From Cenococcum geophilum 1.58 (Eukaryota > Ascomycota > Dothideomycetes > Gloniales > Gloniaceae): a stretch of DNA of 64,000 nt. Location: positions 3,572,130-3,636,129 of the forward strand of contig KV748177.1 of NCBI GenBank assembly GCA_001692895.1, in the 5' to 3' direction. Below, in pieces: positions 24,630 through 36,183 of this stretch (position 1 is the first letter of the stretch; each line of letters starts with the position of its first letter). A model generated the notes under the pieces. That model was not told the origin of the DNA, ran no database searches, and worked only from the letters and a program-made list of their open reading frames with translations. The position numbers and the translations under genes were made by a program.

Positions 24630-25100
24630 TTATAATGGTTAGATATAGAGAATCTAATAAAAAGTATTAGGAATAATAAAAGCTACTAAATTAAAGATAG
24701 GAATGCTATACCTTTAATAAATAACTTAGAGATATAGGATATCTTTAAGGATAAAGATAAAGAGGAGGGGGGTAGTATTACGGACGTTATATTAACAGTA
24801 GTAGCACTACTAAGAAGAGATATAAATAGGTTGGTTTAGAACGTAGGAACGTAAGATATACTAATATACTAACGTACTAATATACTTAGTATATTCCTTA
24901 GGCGCAGTATTAAATATTTAAAGAACTATAGTCCCTACCTAGATAGTTCTCTTCTTTATAGTAAATCTTAAAATACAATTAGAGTTAATCTATTAGGTAA
25001 CCTACTCCGCTAGTTATATTTATACTATTAACTATTTTATACCTATATACCTCGCCTATTAATAAGTTTACTATAGTATTTCCTATAAGGTTTTATTATA
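24630..25100 (+). mobile_element. Gypsy family B remnant: internal 3' end plus LTR
   Basis: The LTR part lies at 24,776-25,100, starting TATTACGGAC and ending GGTTTTATTATA, the RIP-altered forms of the family B ends. Preceding it, 24,630-24,775 matches the reverse complement of the internal sequence that borders the B1 and B2 3' LTRs (for example CTTTAAGGATAAAGATAAAG). The LTR is shorter than 420 bp because of deletions. It is a truncated element in the orientation opposite to B1. Confidence 0.75.
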
Positions 25101-25244
25101 ATACTAGTGTAAAAAAGTACGGGCTTTCGTAAATAGAAAAGTATAGTACTCTTAGTTAGAATTAATTAGTAAAAAAGTGGTTAGTAAGAAAAAAAGAAAA
25201 GAGTATACTAAAGGAGAGGCTATTAGTTAGTCTACTAGTCTTAT
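25101..25244. other. Short AT-rich spacer
   Basis: This lies between a Gypsy B remnant and the TA-flanked DNA transposon. No feature was recognised. Confidence 0.4.
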
Positions 25245-25280
25245 TATCCCTTGGCCCGTTAGCGTCCAACGAGTAACATA

Positions 25281-25699
25281 TTAGCCACCCTAATAAGCTA
25301 GCTACTTAAGCGAGCTACCTAAAATTACACTAAAATCGGCTGTCTTTATATATTAATAACTTCACCACCACTTAATAAATAATTATAAAATTAAGTATTT
25401 AAGTATTTAAGTTAATGGATTATAAGTTTTTAATATTTAAAACTTAATTTTTTAACTTTTAGTTTAAAATATCTATTAATTTTTTTATTTTTTAATAGCA
25501 AAAGTATAACTTTAAGAGAAATAATAATATTATTATTTAAAAAGTTTATTATATTAGTAGTATCGGTATATAAGTATTCATTTTTAAAACCCTATAATTA
25601 TTTATTAAGTGGTGGTGGAGTTATTAATATATAAAGAGAGCCGATCTTGGTATAATTTTAGGTGGCTCGCTTGGGTAGCTGGCTCGTTGGGGTGGCTAA
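25281..25699. mobile_element. 419-bp MITE with about 108-bp terminal inverted repeats
   Basis: The left arm (25,281-25,388) starts TTAGCCACCC. The right arm (25,592-25,699) ends GGGTGGCTAA. The arms are inverted over about 108 bp, for example CACCACCACTTAATAAAT against ATTTATTAAGTGGTGGTG. TA flanks both sides (25,279-25,280 and 25,700-25,701). The centre is AT-rich without an ORF. It is inserted in the DNA transposon copy c; copy a lacks it. Confidence 0.88.
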
Positions 25700-26015
25700 T
25701 ACGTTAAGTGGTCCGTGCGCGAACACCAGTTTCAAAACAGCGCGTGCACCTACATAGATTCCATTAATTAATTACCTACCACAATGTAAAATACGGTTCT
25801 GCAGGAAGAATAAGTGCTAGCAACTTTATATTAAGCGACTTAACTACTAAAACTAGGCACGTATATTAAATTACCACAAAACTAAAGCCTTATACCTGTT
25901 AGATAACTTATATAGAGCTATTTATTAATGAAATGGGTTGACTAATTAATGATCTTAATCGTGTCTTGATTGTTTTTCGACCTAGGGCCCCTGGGCTTAG
26001 ACGAAGATATTTACA

Positions 26016-26048
26016 ATGCACGTGACCCGTGCACGTGACTCGTGCACG
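26016..26048. repeat. Short tandem CACGTG-containing repeat
   Basis: Two full 13-bp units (TGCACGTGACCCG, TGCACGTGACTCG) and a partial third lie in the interior of DNA transposon copy c. Function is unknown; CACGTG is an E-box-type palindrome. Confidence 0.7.
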
Positions 26049-26082
26049 TCTTACGCCTCTAAGAATATAGATTATCTAATAA

Positions 26083-26503
26083 TGTAACGGAACCTTATAG
26101 CAAGTACTACGGTGGGCTTGTTATTGGGCTAGGTGTGTAGGTATCGTAATAAGTTAACAATGTAATAATAACTGGTGGAGTGGTTGCCTAATAGATTAAC
26201 TCTAATTATATTCTAAGAATTACTATAAGGAAAGAACTATCTAAAGTAGGGACTGTGGTCCTTTAAATATATAACCTTACTTCTAGGAAACCCTCCTTAT
26301 ACGTAAGGTATATATATTTTATCTGCTCTATTGCGGATTATATAAATTATATAGATTATATAGATTACATTATATAACTTAGTTACTATTTCTTATTATA
26401 TAGTTTTACTAAATCCATCCTAGACCGTGCCTATATTAACTAACTAGCTTCTTTTAACTCCTCTCTAAGTAGTCGTAATATTGTACTTAAAGCGTCCGTA
26501 ACA
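26083..26503 (-). repeat. Gypsy B2 3' LTR
   Basis: 421 bp, TGTAACGGAACC... to ...GCGTCCGTAACA. It shows RIP-type transitions in its 3' half compared with the partner at 35,282. Confidence 0.92.
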
Positions 26504-29500
26504 CTATCTCCCTCCTCTTTATCTTTGTCCTTAAAGATTCTAAATATCTCTAAGTTGTTTACTAGAGGTATAATATCCGTTTAATTAATTTGGTTAATAT
26601 CGTTACTTATTATACCTAAAGTAACTTCTTTTTCTTCTATAGCTTGTCGGTCTCGTACCGTTGCTATTATATTATCGCTAGGTAAGATAATACTATCTCC
26701 ATATTCTTATTGTGCGAAAAAGGGGTTAGTTTATATTACGCTAGCGAGTCCTTTGTCTCGGCAACCTTTTTTTTGCTTAAAGTGTATTAAAGCAAATATT
26801 TATTTATCCTATAACGTTTACTCTATCTCTAATACTAAGTGTGCGTGTCCTATAACTCTTAATAGTCTTTAAGTTCCCTAAGTAATTTATTATAGGGTCT
26901 TATATTTAATCTGCTACTATAAAGCTTAATAGTAAGCTTTTAAGCGCCCTTAATAAACTATATTGGTTGTAAGAGGCGGAACAAGAGGCTGCGGCTGCTT
27001 AATAGTATGCTCTTAAAACTCGTCTTCTGGCCTCTGCTTGTTTTTTACGTCTTAAATAGGTTTATAAAAAGGTCTGTTTTAAAGAGTAGAAGCTTATAGA
27101 ATAAGGTCTGTAAGAACTTAGTAATAAGAGAACTGACTCTCTTCCTATAAAGGGAACAATTCCGAGTAGTTCGGCAGTCGTTCTTCCTAGGTCCCCCTTA
27201 GGTAACTTATTTTTTAGCGATCCTTCCTTATTAATATTGCCTGACCTATTCTCTTCTAATACTCCTATACCTTTCCTATAGCGTTCTTTAAATTTTTTAG
27301 TAGTTCCTAGGTAGTCTTATTATAGCCTATCTACTTAACCTTATACTATATTTTATCGTCAATGTCCTTATAACTAATAATCTTTAAAACTTGCTATTTG
27401 TCTTCTTTTTGTTCTCTGTACGTGTCTGCCTTATAAACTAGTGGCTTAACATTTCCGTATGCTGGTTTTAGTATTGCGATATACTATACAGGGTAGATTT
27501 TTATCTTGGCTAGTAGGTTTAACTTAAATGTAACCGGTAAAATTCTTTATGTGATTTTAAAAGGTCCTAGTCTAACATAGTCCAACTTCTTACTTAGTTG
27601 TTAACTCTTGAAATTTTTGTGTAGTAGCTATACTTTATCTCCCTCCTTAAGATCTAGTCCCTTAGATCTCTTAGCGTTATAGTACCTTTTCTTTCTTTGC
27701 TGTATTACCTTAGCTATTTCTATAAGATTCTTATAAAGATTTATTAATGTCTTTATCCTTTACTTAGCTATGCTACTTGTCTTCTTTGCTTAATGTAGCG
27801 ATAATGATGTTCTTAGCTCGTATCCATAATTCGCCTTAAATAGTAACGTACCTATTCCTTCTTGTAGTATTGTATTATATATAAACTATATAACTGGTAA
27901 TAGCGATACCTAATTATTCTATACGTGATTAATATAGTGCTTTAGATACTGTTCTAGTGTCTAATTTAATCTTTCCGTTTAACCGTCTGTCTGCGGATAA
28001 TATGCGGTAAAAGTTGCTACTTAAACTCCTTGCTTCGCCAAGAATACCTCCTAGAATGCTGCTATAAATCTTAGATCTCTATCCAATATAATCTTACTTA
28101 GTGCTCTATATTTTGCAAATACTTCCTTAATATAGATTCTAGCGATATCTTCTACTAATATTTCTTCTGTATATGCTATAAAGTATCCCTACTTTATAAG
28201 CTTATCTACTATTACTAAGATCACGTTATAATCTTATCCGGTAATAGGATCTCTTAATTTTAGTAACTTTATAATAAAGTCCTATAATATAACCTCCTAT
28301 AGTCTCTCTGGTATTTTAATAGGTTATAGCCCTCTATATGGCTTATGCCTTATTAGTTAGTTTCTTTAATAATCTAGATATTCTTTAGTGACCTTTCTAG
28401 CTATCCTCTAGATTCCGTTAATAATGTACTTCTCCTAGAGTCTTAACACTAAGCCCGTAGCTCCGTTGTGTCCTTAAGTTAGTCCTTTATAGAAATCTTC
28501 TATAAAGTGCTCTGCTATGCTTCTTGGGATGTACTTTACTTCTTAGTTTTTATATATATCCGACTGTAGATCTTTTAGCTATATTTCTAGAATTCTTTAT
28601 GCCTAAAAGCTTTCTAATAACTTATAAACTTTCTCTAGTTTCTCCTAAGTTGCTATAATTTTTAGATAATTGTATCTAATTAACCTATTTATATCTTTTC
28701 GCAATAAAGCCCCTAATGGCTTCTTATTGTTTTATAGTTTAGCTTTTTAACTTAGAGCATCTACTCTCGTGTTGTCTGTACCCTTAGTATACTAAATCTT
28801 AAAATAGTATTCTATAAGCATCTCTACCCATCTAACCTATCTTTAGTTAAGTTCCTTTATTATTAGGAATCCTATTAGGTTCTTATAATCNNTNTTAACT
28901 ATAAATNGTTTNTCTATNCCTTNTAANAATNNTCTNTATTNCTTTAATACTNTAACTATACCTAATAACTCCTTGTTATAGATGTTATAGTTTAACTTTA
29001 GTAGTGTTATCTTCCGACTATAGTATGTTACTGGGTGCCATTTATCTAGATGCTTTTGTATAAAGTATGCTCCTAGTATAAAGTCTAATATATTTGTTTT
29101 TATAACCGTCTCTAGACCTAGTTAATAGATCTTAAGAACTAGCTCCTAGGTAAATAACCTCTTAACTTCCTTAAATAGTTTTTATTACTCCTTTCCTTAT
29201 ACCTATAGTTCTTTTTTTTTATTAACCGCGTAAATAGTTTAATATCCTTTAACTATTGCGCTATAAACCTTTTATAGTAATTGTAAAACCCTAGGAATAA
29301 TCTTAACTATATAATGTTCTCTAATTCCTACTAATTTACTATAGCCTTAATCTTCTTTAGATCTATACTAAGTTGGCCTAGTTTAATAATAAATCTAATG
29401 AAATCGGTTTTCCTGGTAAAGAACTTGTATTTTTTAATTGCTACTAGTATCTATTCCTCTTGTAGTCTCTTTAAGACCTATTTAACGTATTCTCTATATT

Positions 29501-30293
29501 CTTCTTTAGTTATTAAGTAAATGATAATATTGTTAAGATATGCTATAATAAATTCATCTAAGTGTTCTCCTAATATATTGTTAATTCGCTTCTAAAACGT
29601 TGCTAGTGCGTTTATAAGCCCGAATTGCATAACTAATGGTTTATATAGTTCTTTTTTTGACCTAAAGGCTGCCTTTTATTTGTTACCTTTTTTAATCCTA
29701 ATCTAATGGTATACCTATCTTAGATCTATCTTTGTAAAGATTTACGCGTTGCCTATCCTATTTTGGATTTTGCTAATTAAGGGTAAAGGATATCTATCCT
29801 TCCTAGTAATGCTGTTTAACTATCTATAGTTAATGCACAGCCTTAGTTTGCTATTTTTCTTTAGTACGAATAGTACTGGATAACCCGCTAATAATTGCGA
29901 TGGTCTGATATATCCTTTTTGTAAGTTTTCTTAGATAAACTCTTTTAATGCCCTATCTTCTTCTTTAGTAAGCTTATAGATTGGGAAAAACCTTAGACTT
30001 GTTCCTAGTTCTAACTCTATCTTATAGTCCTATACTGTATACTCTAACAGCTTTTTACTTTTTAGTAATTATAGTTTCTTGCCGTACTTATAGTATCTCC
30101 TTAGTATATAGCTTAACCCTTTCTTAGTTTCCTTATATATCGCTCTAACTTAGTACTATACTAACTTAGCTTGTTATTATATTTTACGGCGTTAAGTATC
30201 CCTAATATTAACTTAACCTGTAATCTAATTAATCTTTAGATTGTATTTTTGTAACTAAGGCATTTCTAATACTGCCTTATTATTCCCTAATGG

Positions 30294-31911
30294 CACATAC
30301 GGGCCAACAGCCGCAGAGAATTGCAGAACGCTAGAGAAAGCTTATAACACCTATATAGAATGGGCAAGACGACATGGAGTCCAATTCTCACCAGAGAAGT
30401 ACCAGCTAATCTATTTTACAAGAAAACGCAACCAATCTGCAGATCTCTAGCACACAATTCGCATCTAAGGCTTTAGGGGTCAGCTAGTTCAGGGCCTAAG
30501 AGTATTAGGAGTATGGGTAGACAGTAAGCTCCAGTGGAGCGCATATGCGGCCTAAGCGGCCCAAGGGCTAAGCATAGTACATCGCATTATCTAGGATTGT
30601 CAATTCCACATGGGGCCCATGCTTCTAGAGGTCACGCCTACTATATACAGCAGTTGTCCGGCCAACCATGACGTATAGGTCCAGTATTTGGGCCATTGGA
30701 GAATCTAAGAAAGGCCCCCCCAAATCGCTCCTTAAACCACTCTAAAAGGTCTAAATAGCCTGCCTCTGGAGTATAATAGGCGGATATAGGCGAACGGCCA
30801 CAGCACTGCTTGAGAAGGAAGCTAATATTCCCCCCCTATAACTATATATTGAAGCCGCTGCAATATAAAGGGCGCAAAAGGAACGCAACTCTAATATTAT
30901 AAAGTATATTAAAACACGCCTAAATAAACTATGGAGGGACCCTAGGGCGCCTTATAGGAGAACAAACCAATAACCCTAAAGTAGGGAAGATATATTAGAG
31001 AAACAGGTGAAGAAAGTAGAAGAAGAATAGTGCTGCTCTAGGGCCCAGGCCCATATAGAGGAGGAAAGGAGACGCGCAAGAGGCTAGCAAGGATAACAGC
31101 AAGAGAGAGAAAAGAGCTAAAGTAAAGTATAAAAGAACGCTAGGAAACCAACTACCGTAATATAATACTAGCTAAACTAACGCTAAAGAGGCGTATGGGA
31201 GTTAAAGGTACAGAGGTTAACTAAGGCAAGAAGAACCTAAGCCGTAGCATGGTTAACGCTATGGGGGGTAAATACTCTAGGGCTCCAAGAAGGCCTAATA
31301 AAGGCAGAAAATATAATAGCAACACTTTTAAGAATAGGAGTAATAGGACTAAAAGACTGGCTCTACTGGGTAGGTGTCCTAGTAGGTAGCCCGAGATGTG
31401 AATGTGGCTAGCTAAGACAAACACTAAAGCACGTAATACTGCTATGCCCCTTACGTACTAACTAAGAAGTAATACTCTTAGTAGCTAGCACAGAGAATTA
31501 TAAGACACTGCTCTTAATATAAAAAGGCCTTAAGGCGGTTACCTAGTGGCTTATTAGCCAAAATATACTAAACTAGTTCTGGGTTGCAAAGGAAATGGCA
31601 ATAAAAGGTAGGGGGGCGAGCAACGGGTGCCCCCTAATAACTCTATAGCAGTAAAGCAAAGTTTACAATACTAGCGCGTCCGTAGGCTTATTACGGCAGC
31701 AGTGGTTCCCAAGGAGGTTAAAAAGTAAGGTAGTAGGAGCACCACAGGTGACTCGCAGGCGCCTCGTAGGCGCCTCGCAGGCGAGTCCCATAAGGCGGGG
31801 AGATGGATCACAGGGTTTTCTTAAATAGAGTTTTCTCCCCACATGTATATAAGGAGTAGTCCGCGTGGGCCCAATAGGGATCCGAATCGGACGTTAAGCA
31901 ATGAATTATTA
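30294..31911 (+). mobile_element. 5'-truncated Tad-like LINE nested in Gypsy B2
   Basis: It is flanked by the 17-bp duplication TTATTATTCCCTAATGG (30,277-30,293 and 31,912-31,928), with an ATT-repeat tail at the right end. The plus strand starts just past the reverse-transcriptase catalytic box (GPTAAENCRTLEKAYN, WARRHGVQFSPEKYQLIYF). It continues through the RT C-terminal part (RPTMTYRSSIWAIGE) to a terminal Cys/His cluster (RCECG...TLKHVILLCP near 31,390-31,450). In-frame stops are mostly TAG/TAA that would revert from TGG or CAA/CAG. It is related to, but clearly different from, the LINE at 17 kb. Confidence 0.87.
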
Positions 31912-34900
31912 TTATTATTCCCTAATGGTAATATATTAAAAGATATCTTAATTTATTTCCTTTTAATGGTTATTTAAATAGGTCCTGTTTTAAGATTGAT
32001 AATGCCTCCTCCGTAGGCTATTAGATCTCCTAAAATTGTTACTAATAGGTAAGGATATTCCTTTTTCCTATGTGATAACCCTATTCTTTTAACTGCTGCT
32101 AGTAAGATGTAGTTTTTTGTTACTCTACTATCTATTAATGCCTTAAACTATTAATCTTGCTACTTAACTTGTAAATTTAGGTATTATCCTTAAATTCCTT
32201 TAAGGGTCTGAGGCTCTACTACTGGTTCCCTCTAGTTTTGTGGGCCTTTACTTTTCCTAACTATTGGCTGCTTAATCCTATTTATACTTAGTCTAACTTA
32301 GGCTAATACTTAGTTTACTTTTTATCCTTAATATGCTATAAATAGGTGTTTTCTGGATATTCCCACCACTGTTGTTTATTTAGGCATTCTTCTATAAGGA
32401 ATTTTCCTGGCTAAAGTATTAAGTCCCCTTGTTTTTGAACTTCTACTAGGTGCCAACTATATATATACTTAGCGTTTTAATATTTTGCCTTATCCGTTAT
32501 CTAATATATTCTTATTAGATACTTCTAATTTTTATCCTTAGGTGCTCTATGTATATTATACGTATTATCTATATATGCTATCTATAATAGTATATAATAT
32601 GCTTAGTGTCTTAGGTTAACTCTTAGCTTATCTTTATTCTTAAGTTTAAACCTTTCTCTTATTAATCTAAGCGTCGCGACTTCGTTTATAGGTATTAAAT
32701 TTTATTTTTTACTTCTTTAGTTCTCTAATTACTCCTTTAAATCTTTTAACGTTATAATTAAGGCTCCTTTAATATAAGTTATAGCCTTTTTTGTAATTAG
32801 GTGGTCTTAGATAACTTTCTTATCTAACTATATATAGAAATCTTCTCACTTATTATTATGTCGTTGTCTATACTACTTTTAGTATAACCCCTTAAGTATA
32901 TACAGCTTATCCGTAAGGAAGTATCTTCTTATTACTGCGTTGTAATAGCCCTTTATATGTTGTTTTTTAAACCTAGTTGGAATCCCTAGATCCTCTTTTT
33001 ATTCTAATTTAGTAAGCTATTTAGCTCTTAGTGTGCCTACTCTTAGCCTATTAATGACCTTTTATATAGGTGCTCTGTCCCTTATATATTTTGGTAGACT
33101 AGATCTTTTATCTAGTTTCTGCTTTTACTATAAGGTAATTCTTGCTCTAAATTCCTCTATAGTTTCTTTTTTTTTACGTCTTATAAGTGGATCCTTAAAG
33201 TCTTTATACTTCTTAATCTTAATATTAACTTTCTAATCTTTAGGCTGAACAATGTGTTCTACTAGTAAGTCCTTTAGGTCTATATATCTGTCTCCTAGTT
33301 TAACTGCTATTTATATTATAAATTCTCTAATCTATAAAGAAGCTCCCTGCCTCTTACCTATAGGTGCCCTTATTTGTACTTTAAATTCTTAATCCCTTAG
33401 ATTTTTTAATCCTAAGCTTGCTTCTAACTTAAGCTTAGCTTTTACCTTAGTTTAACTAGGTGTCTATAGTGTTCTTATCTCTTTTTAAGAGTTTTAAATC
33501 TTATTTATCTCGTCTTAAGAATCTAATGCCGTGGGAAACTCTTGTCCCGAGCTTATTCGTATATCTTTAAACTAAGCTACTGCTCTACTCTATCGGTTTT
33601 CGTCCATTATGGGTTTTTAAGCTATTCTTATCCTATTTACAAAATCTTAAATCTCTTTTATCTTATCTTAAGAATCTTAAGCCTTTAGCCTTTTGCCTTT
33701 ATTAAGTGGTAAGCTAGTACTAGCAGTCGTCTACTTACTTAATCTCTTTTAGATACTACTTCTGCTATTTTATAAAGTAATAGATGCCATATCTAACGGT
33801 GTTATAATGCCCGTTACTAAACCTTGCTTTATAGCGGTCTTAGTTTTTACTTCTAATATAACTTCTCTAAGGTTTACACATTCCTAGTAAACTGCCTTTA
33901 TTTCCTTATTATCTGTAAATATTTCGCCTATATTAAACTTATTATCTTTAATATCTAATCTACGCGATAGTTTGTTGGTTCCCCTATACTCTATAGATTT
34001 TAGCTCCTATAGCTAATAGCTTACGCTGTACTTAGTGTCTTTATAAATTTAGTATATGTTATTATAATAAAACGCAAAACTTCTAATTAAATATTCTTTT
34101 GTTTCTTGTAGTATACTATTATCCCTCTATATATATGTGTCTTCTACTAGTCGGGTTCCCTTTATTATATAGTAACTTTAACTATCTTTATAATCCCTTG
34201 TGAAATAACCCTATTTCCCGCAATTTATATAAGCTCTATCTCTAAACTACTAACTTTGCTATAGAGTCCGCCTAAATATCTTCTGCTAATAAGATCCCTG
34301 GTTTAGCCTTTACTCCTTAGTTCTATAATTACTAGATCCTTAACCTTTAGGTTTCTATAGTTTCTTACTCTATCTCTTATAGGCTTCTTTAGTACCGCTT
34401 AGGTCTATTAGCTCTGCGCCATACTATAGTTTCTAACTTAGCTTTGGTTATTACGCACTTTATATCTTATATAACTGTGGAACTCTATCCTAGCCTTTCT
34501 TAGCCTATTCCCTTTAGAAGATCCTATTGTTGATCTTAATCGCTTAATTTATTAATTTCCTTAGGGTGTCCGTATCTTCTATTAGAATAATTATATCCTA
34601 GACTTTAGCCTTAAGTCCCTATTTATACTGTGCTATAAGCGCCCTATTATTCTACTTAACTTATATTGCTAGCGTCTGGAACTACGTTGTGTACTTAATT
34701 ACTGAGGTTCGTTATGTAATGTCTTAGAGTTTTCTTTTTGCTGTGGTTGTCGCCTCTAGGTCTCTAAACATTTATATAAGTCGCTCTATAAACCTATTCT
34801 AACTTAAGAATATAAACCGTACTTTTTAGTTTATTGTTATTATTCCATTTACTTATATCTCTATAAGGTAAGGCTTAAACTATTTAAGTGCTCTTCCTAA

Positions 34901-35281
34901 TAAGAACAATCCTATATACGCTATTTGGTCTATAGGTGTTACTAGCTTTGCTCCTTCTTGCGCTACCTTAAAGTGCATTTATATAAGGAATCCTTTAAGC
35001 TTCGATCTTTCTCCTAAGAATCTTTTAATTGATAGTAACTTAACCTTTACTACGCCTATTCCGTTGACCCTTTATTTAAGTGCCGTATTATTTTCTGTTA
35101 ACTGGTTAACTATTTCTTATAGTTATCCGACTGTTATAGGTTGCTGTAAGTTAGTATCTGCTATATTGGTATCACCTCCTAACCTTAAAGTAGTTGCCGC
35201 CATTAATGGCGTTGTAGTGGCTGCTTTTGGTGGCATATTGTTTAACTTTCTGTATTTAATACCGTAATTAGGTAGTGATTA

Positions 35282-35702
35282 TATAACGGAACCTTATAGC
35301 AAGTACTACGGTAGGCTTGTTATTGGGCTAGGTGTGTAGGTATCGCAATAAGTTAACAACGTAATAATAACTGGTGGAGTGGTTGCCTAATAGATTAACT
35401 CTAATTATATTCTGAGAATTACTATAAGGAAAGAACTATCTAGAGTAGGGACTGTGGTCCTTTAAATATATAACCTTACTCCTAGGAAACCCTCCTTATA
35501 CGTAAGGTATGTGTACTCTATCTACTCTGTCGCGGATTACATAGATCATACAGATTACACAGATCACATCACGTGACTCGGTTACTATTCCTCGTCATAT
35601 AGTTCTACCGGATCTATCCTAGACCGTGCCTGTATTAACCAACTAGCTTCTTCTAACTCCTCTCTAAGTAGTCGTAACATCGTACTTAAAGCGTCCGTAA
35701 TA
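35282..35702 (-). repeat. Gypsy B2 5' LTR
   Basis: 421 bp, starting TATAACGGAACC and ending GCGTCCGTAATA. It keeps most CpA/TpG in its right half (GATCACATCACGTGACTCGG), where the left copy has TpA. Confidence 0.92.
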
Positions 35703-35797
35703 GACAACACCTCCTAGTACAGGCGTTAGATCCAGCACGATTGATTGGCTAGTTCTTATCGATAACCGTTAGATATAAGTTGACGGGCCAAGGGATA

Positions 35798-36183
35798 GAC
35801 CTTATATTAAAAGCGTTATAGCTACTTAGAGGAGAGCTAGGTGAGCTACTAGAGGTAGTACGGGCTATAATAGACCTAGTAGAACTATATAACGAGTAGT
35901 AAAGCGAGTTATATAATATTATACGCAGTATACGCGAGGTACGTTACGTATAATATGTATAACACGTATATTACCTATAAAGGGATTTCTTAGGCGCTAG
36001 GAATTATACTCAAGGACCTATAGTCCCACTGTAAATAGTTCTCTCTTTATAGTAATTATTAGAATATAATTAGGGTTAATCTATTAGGTAAATACTTCAC
36101 AGTTAATCTTGTTAATTTGTTTACCTACATACCCAGCCCATTAACAGAGCCCACCGTGGTATTTCCTACAAGGTTCCGTTACA
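35798..36183 (+). mobile_element. Solo LTR of Gypsy family B, lightly RIPed
   Basis: The right end AAGGTTCCGTTACA at 36,183 is an unaltered LTR terminus. The middle shares the TTTATAGTAATTATTAGAATATAA and ACCCAGCCCATTAACAG-type blocks with the other family B LTRs. The left end is not clear because it abuts the TA-flanked DNA transposon. Orientation is opposite to B1 and B2. Confidence 0.7.

Larger units (their letters stand above)
26083..35702 (-). mobile_element. Gypsy B2: complete Ty3/Gypsy retrotransposon with a nested LINE
   Basis: LTRs of 421 bp lie at 26,083-26,503 and 35,282-35,702. Coding sense is minus. The domains parallel B1: integrase core at about 27,890-28,360 and reverse transcriptase at about 29,280-30,000, with the catalytic box changed to YLNN at 29,529-29,540. 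Removing the LINE fragment and its duplication (about 1.6 kb) leaves about 8.0 kb, as for B1. The flanks read AATAA (26,078-26,082) and GACAA (35,703-35,707), which would agree if the left copy had RIP-type G-to-A and C-to-T changes. B2 is less degraded than B1 but has many stops and is inactive. Undetermined bases occur at 28,891-28,943. Confidence 0.9.
25247..35795. mobile_element. TA-flanked DNA transposon (copy c), split by MITE and Gypsy B2
   Basis: Left end TCCCTTGGCCCGTTAGCG at 25,247. Right end is TCCCTTGGCCCGTCAAC on the minus strand, finishing at 35,795. TA flanks both ends (25,245-25,246 and 35,796-35,797). Subterminal blocks match copy a: GTGGTCCGTGCGCGAACACC at about 25,710 and ATTGGCTAGTTCTTATCGAT at about 35,745. 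Without its nested guests (a 419-bp MITE and the 9.6-kb Gypsy B2) it is only about 0.5 kb and encodes no transposase, so it is a non-autonomous element. Confidence 0.8.
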
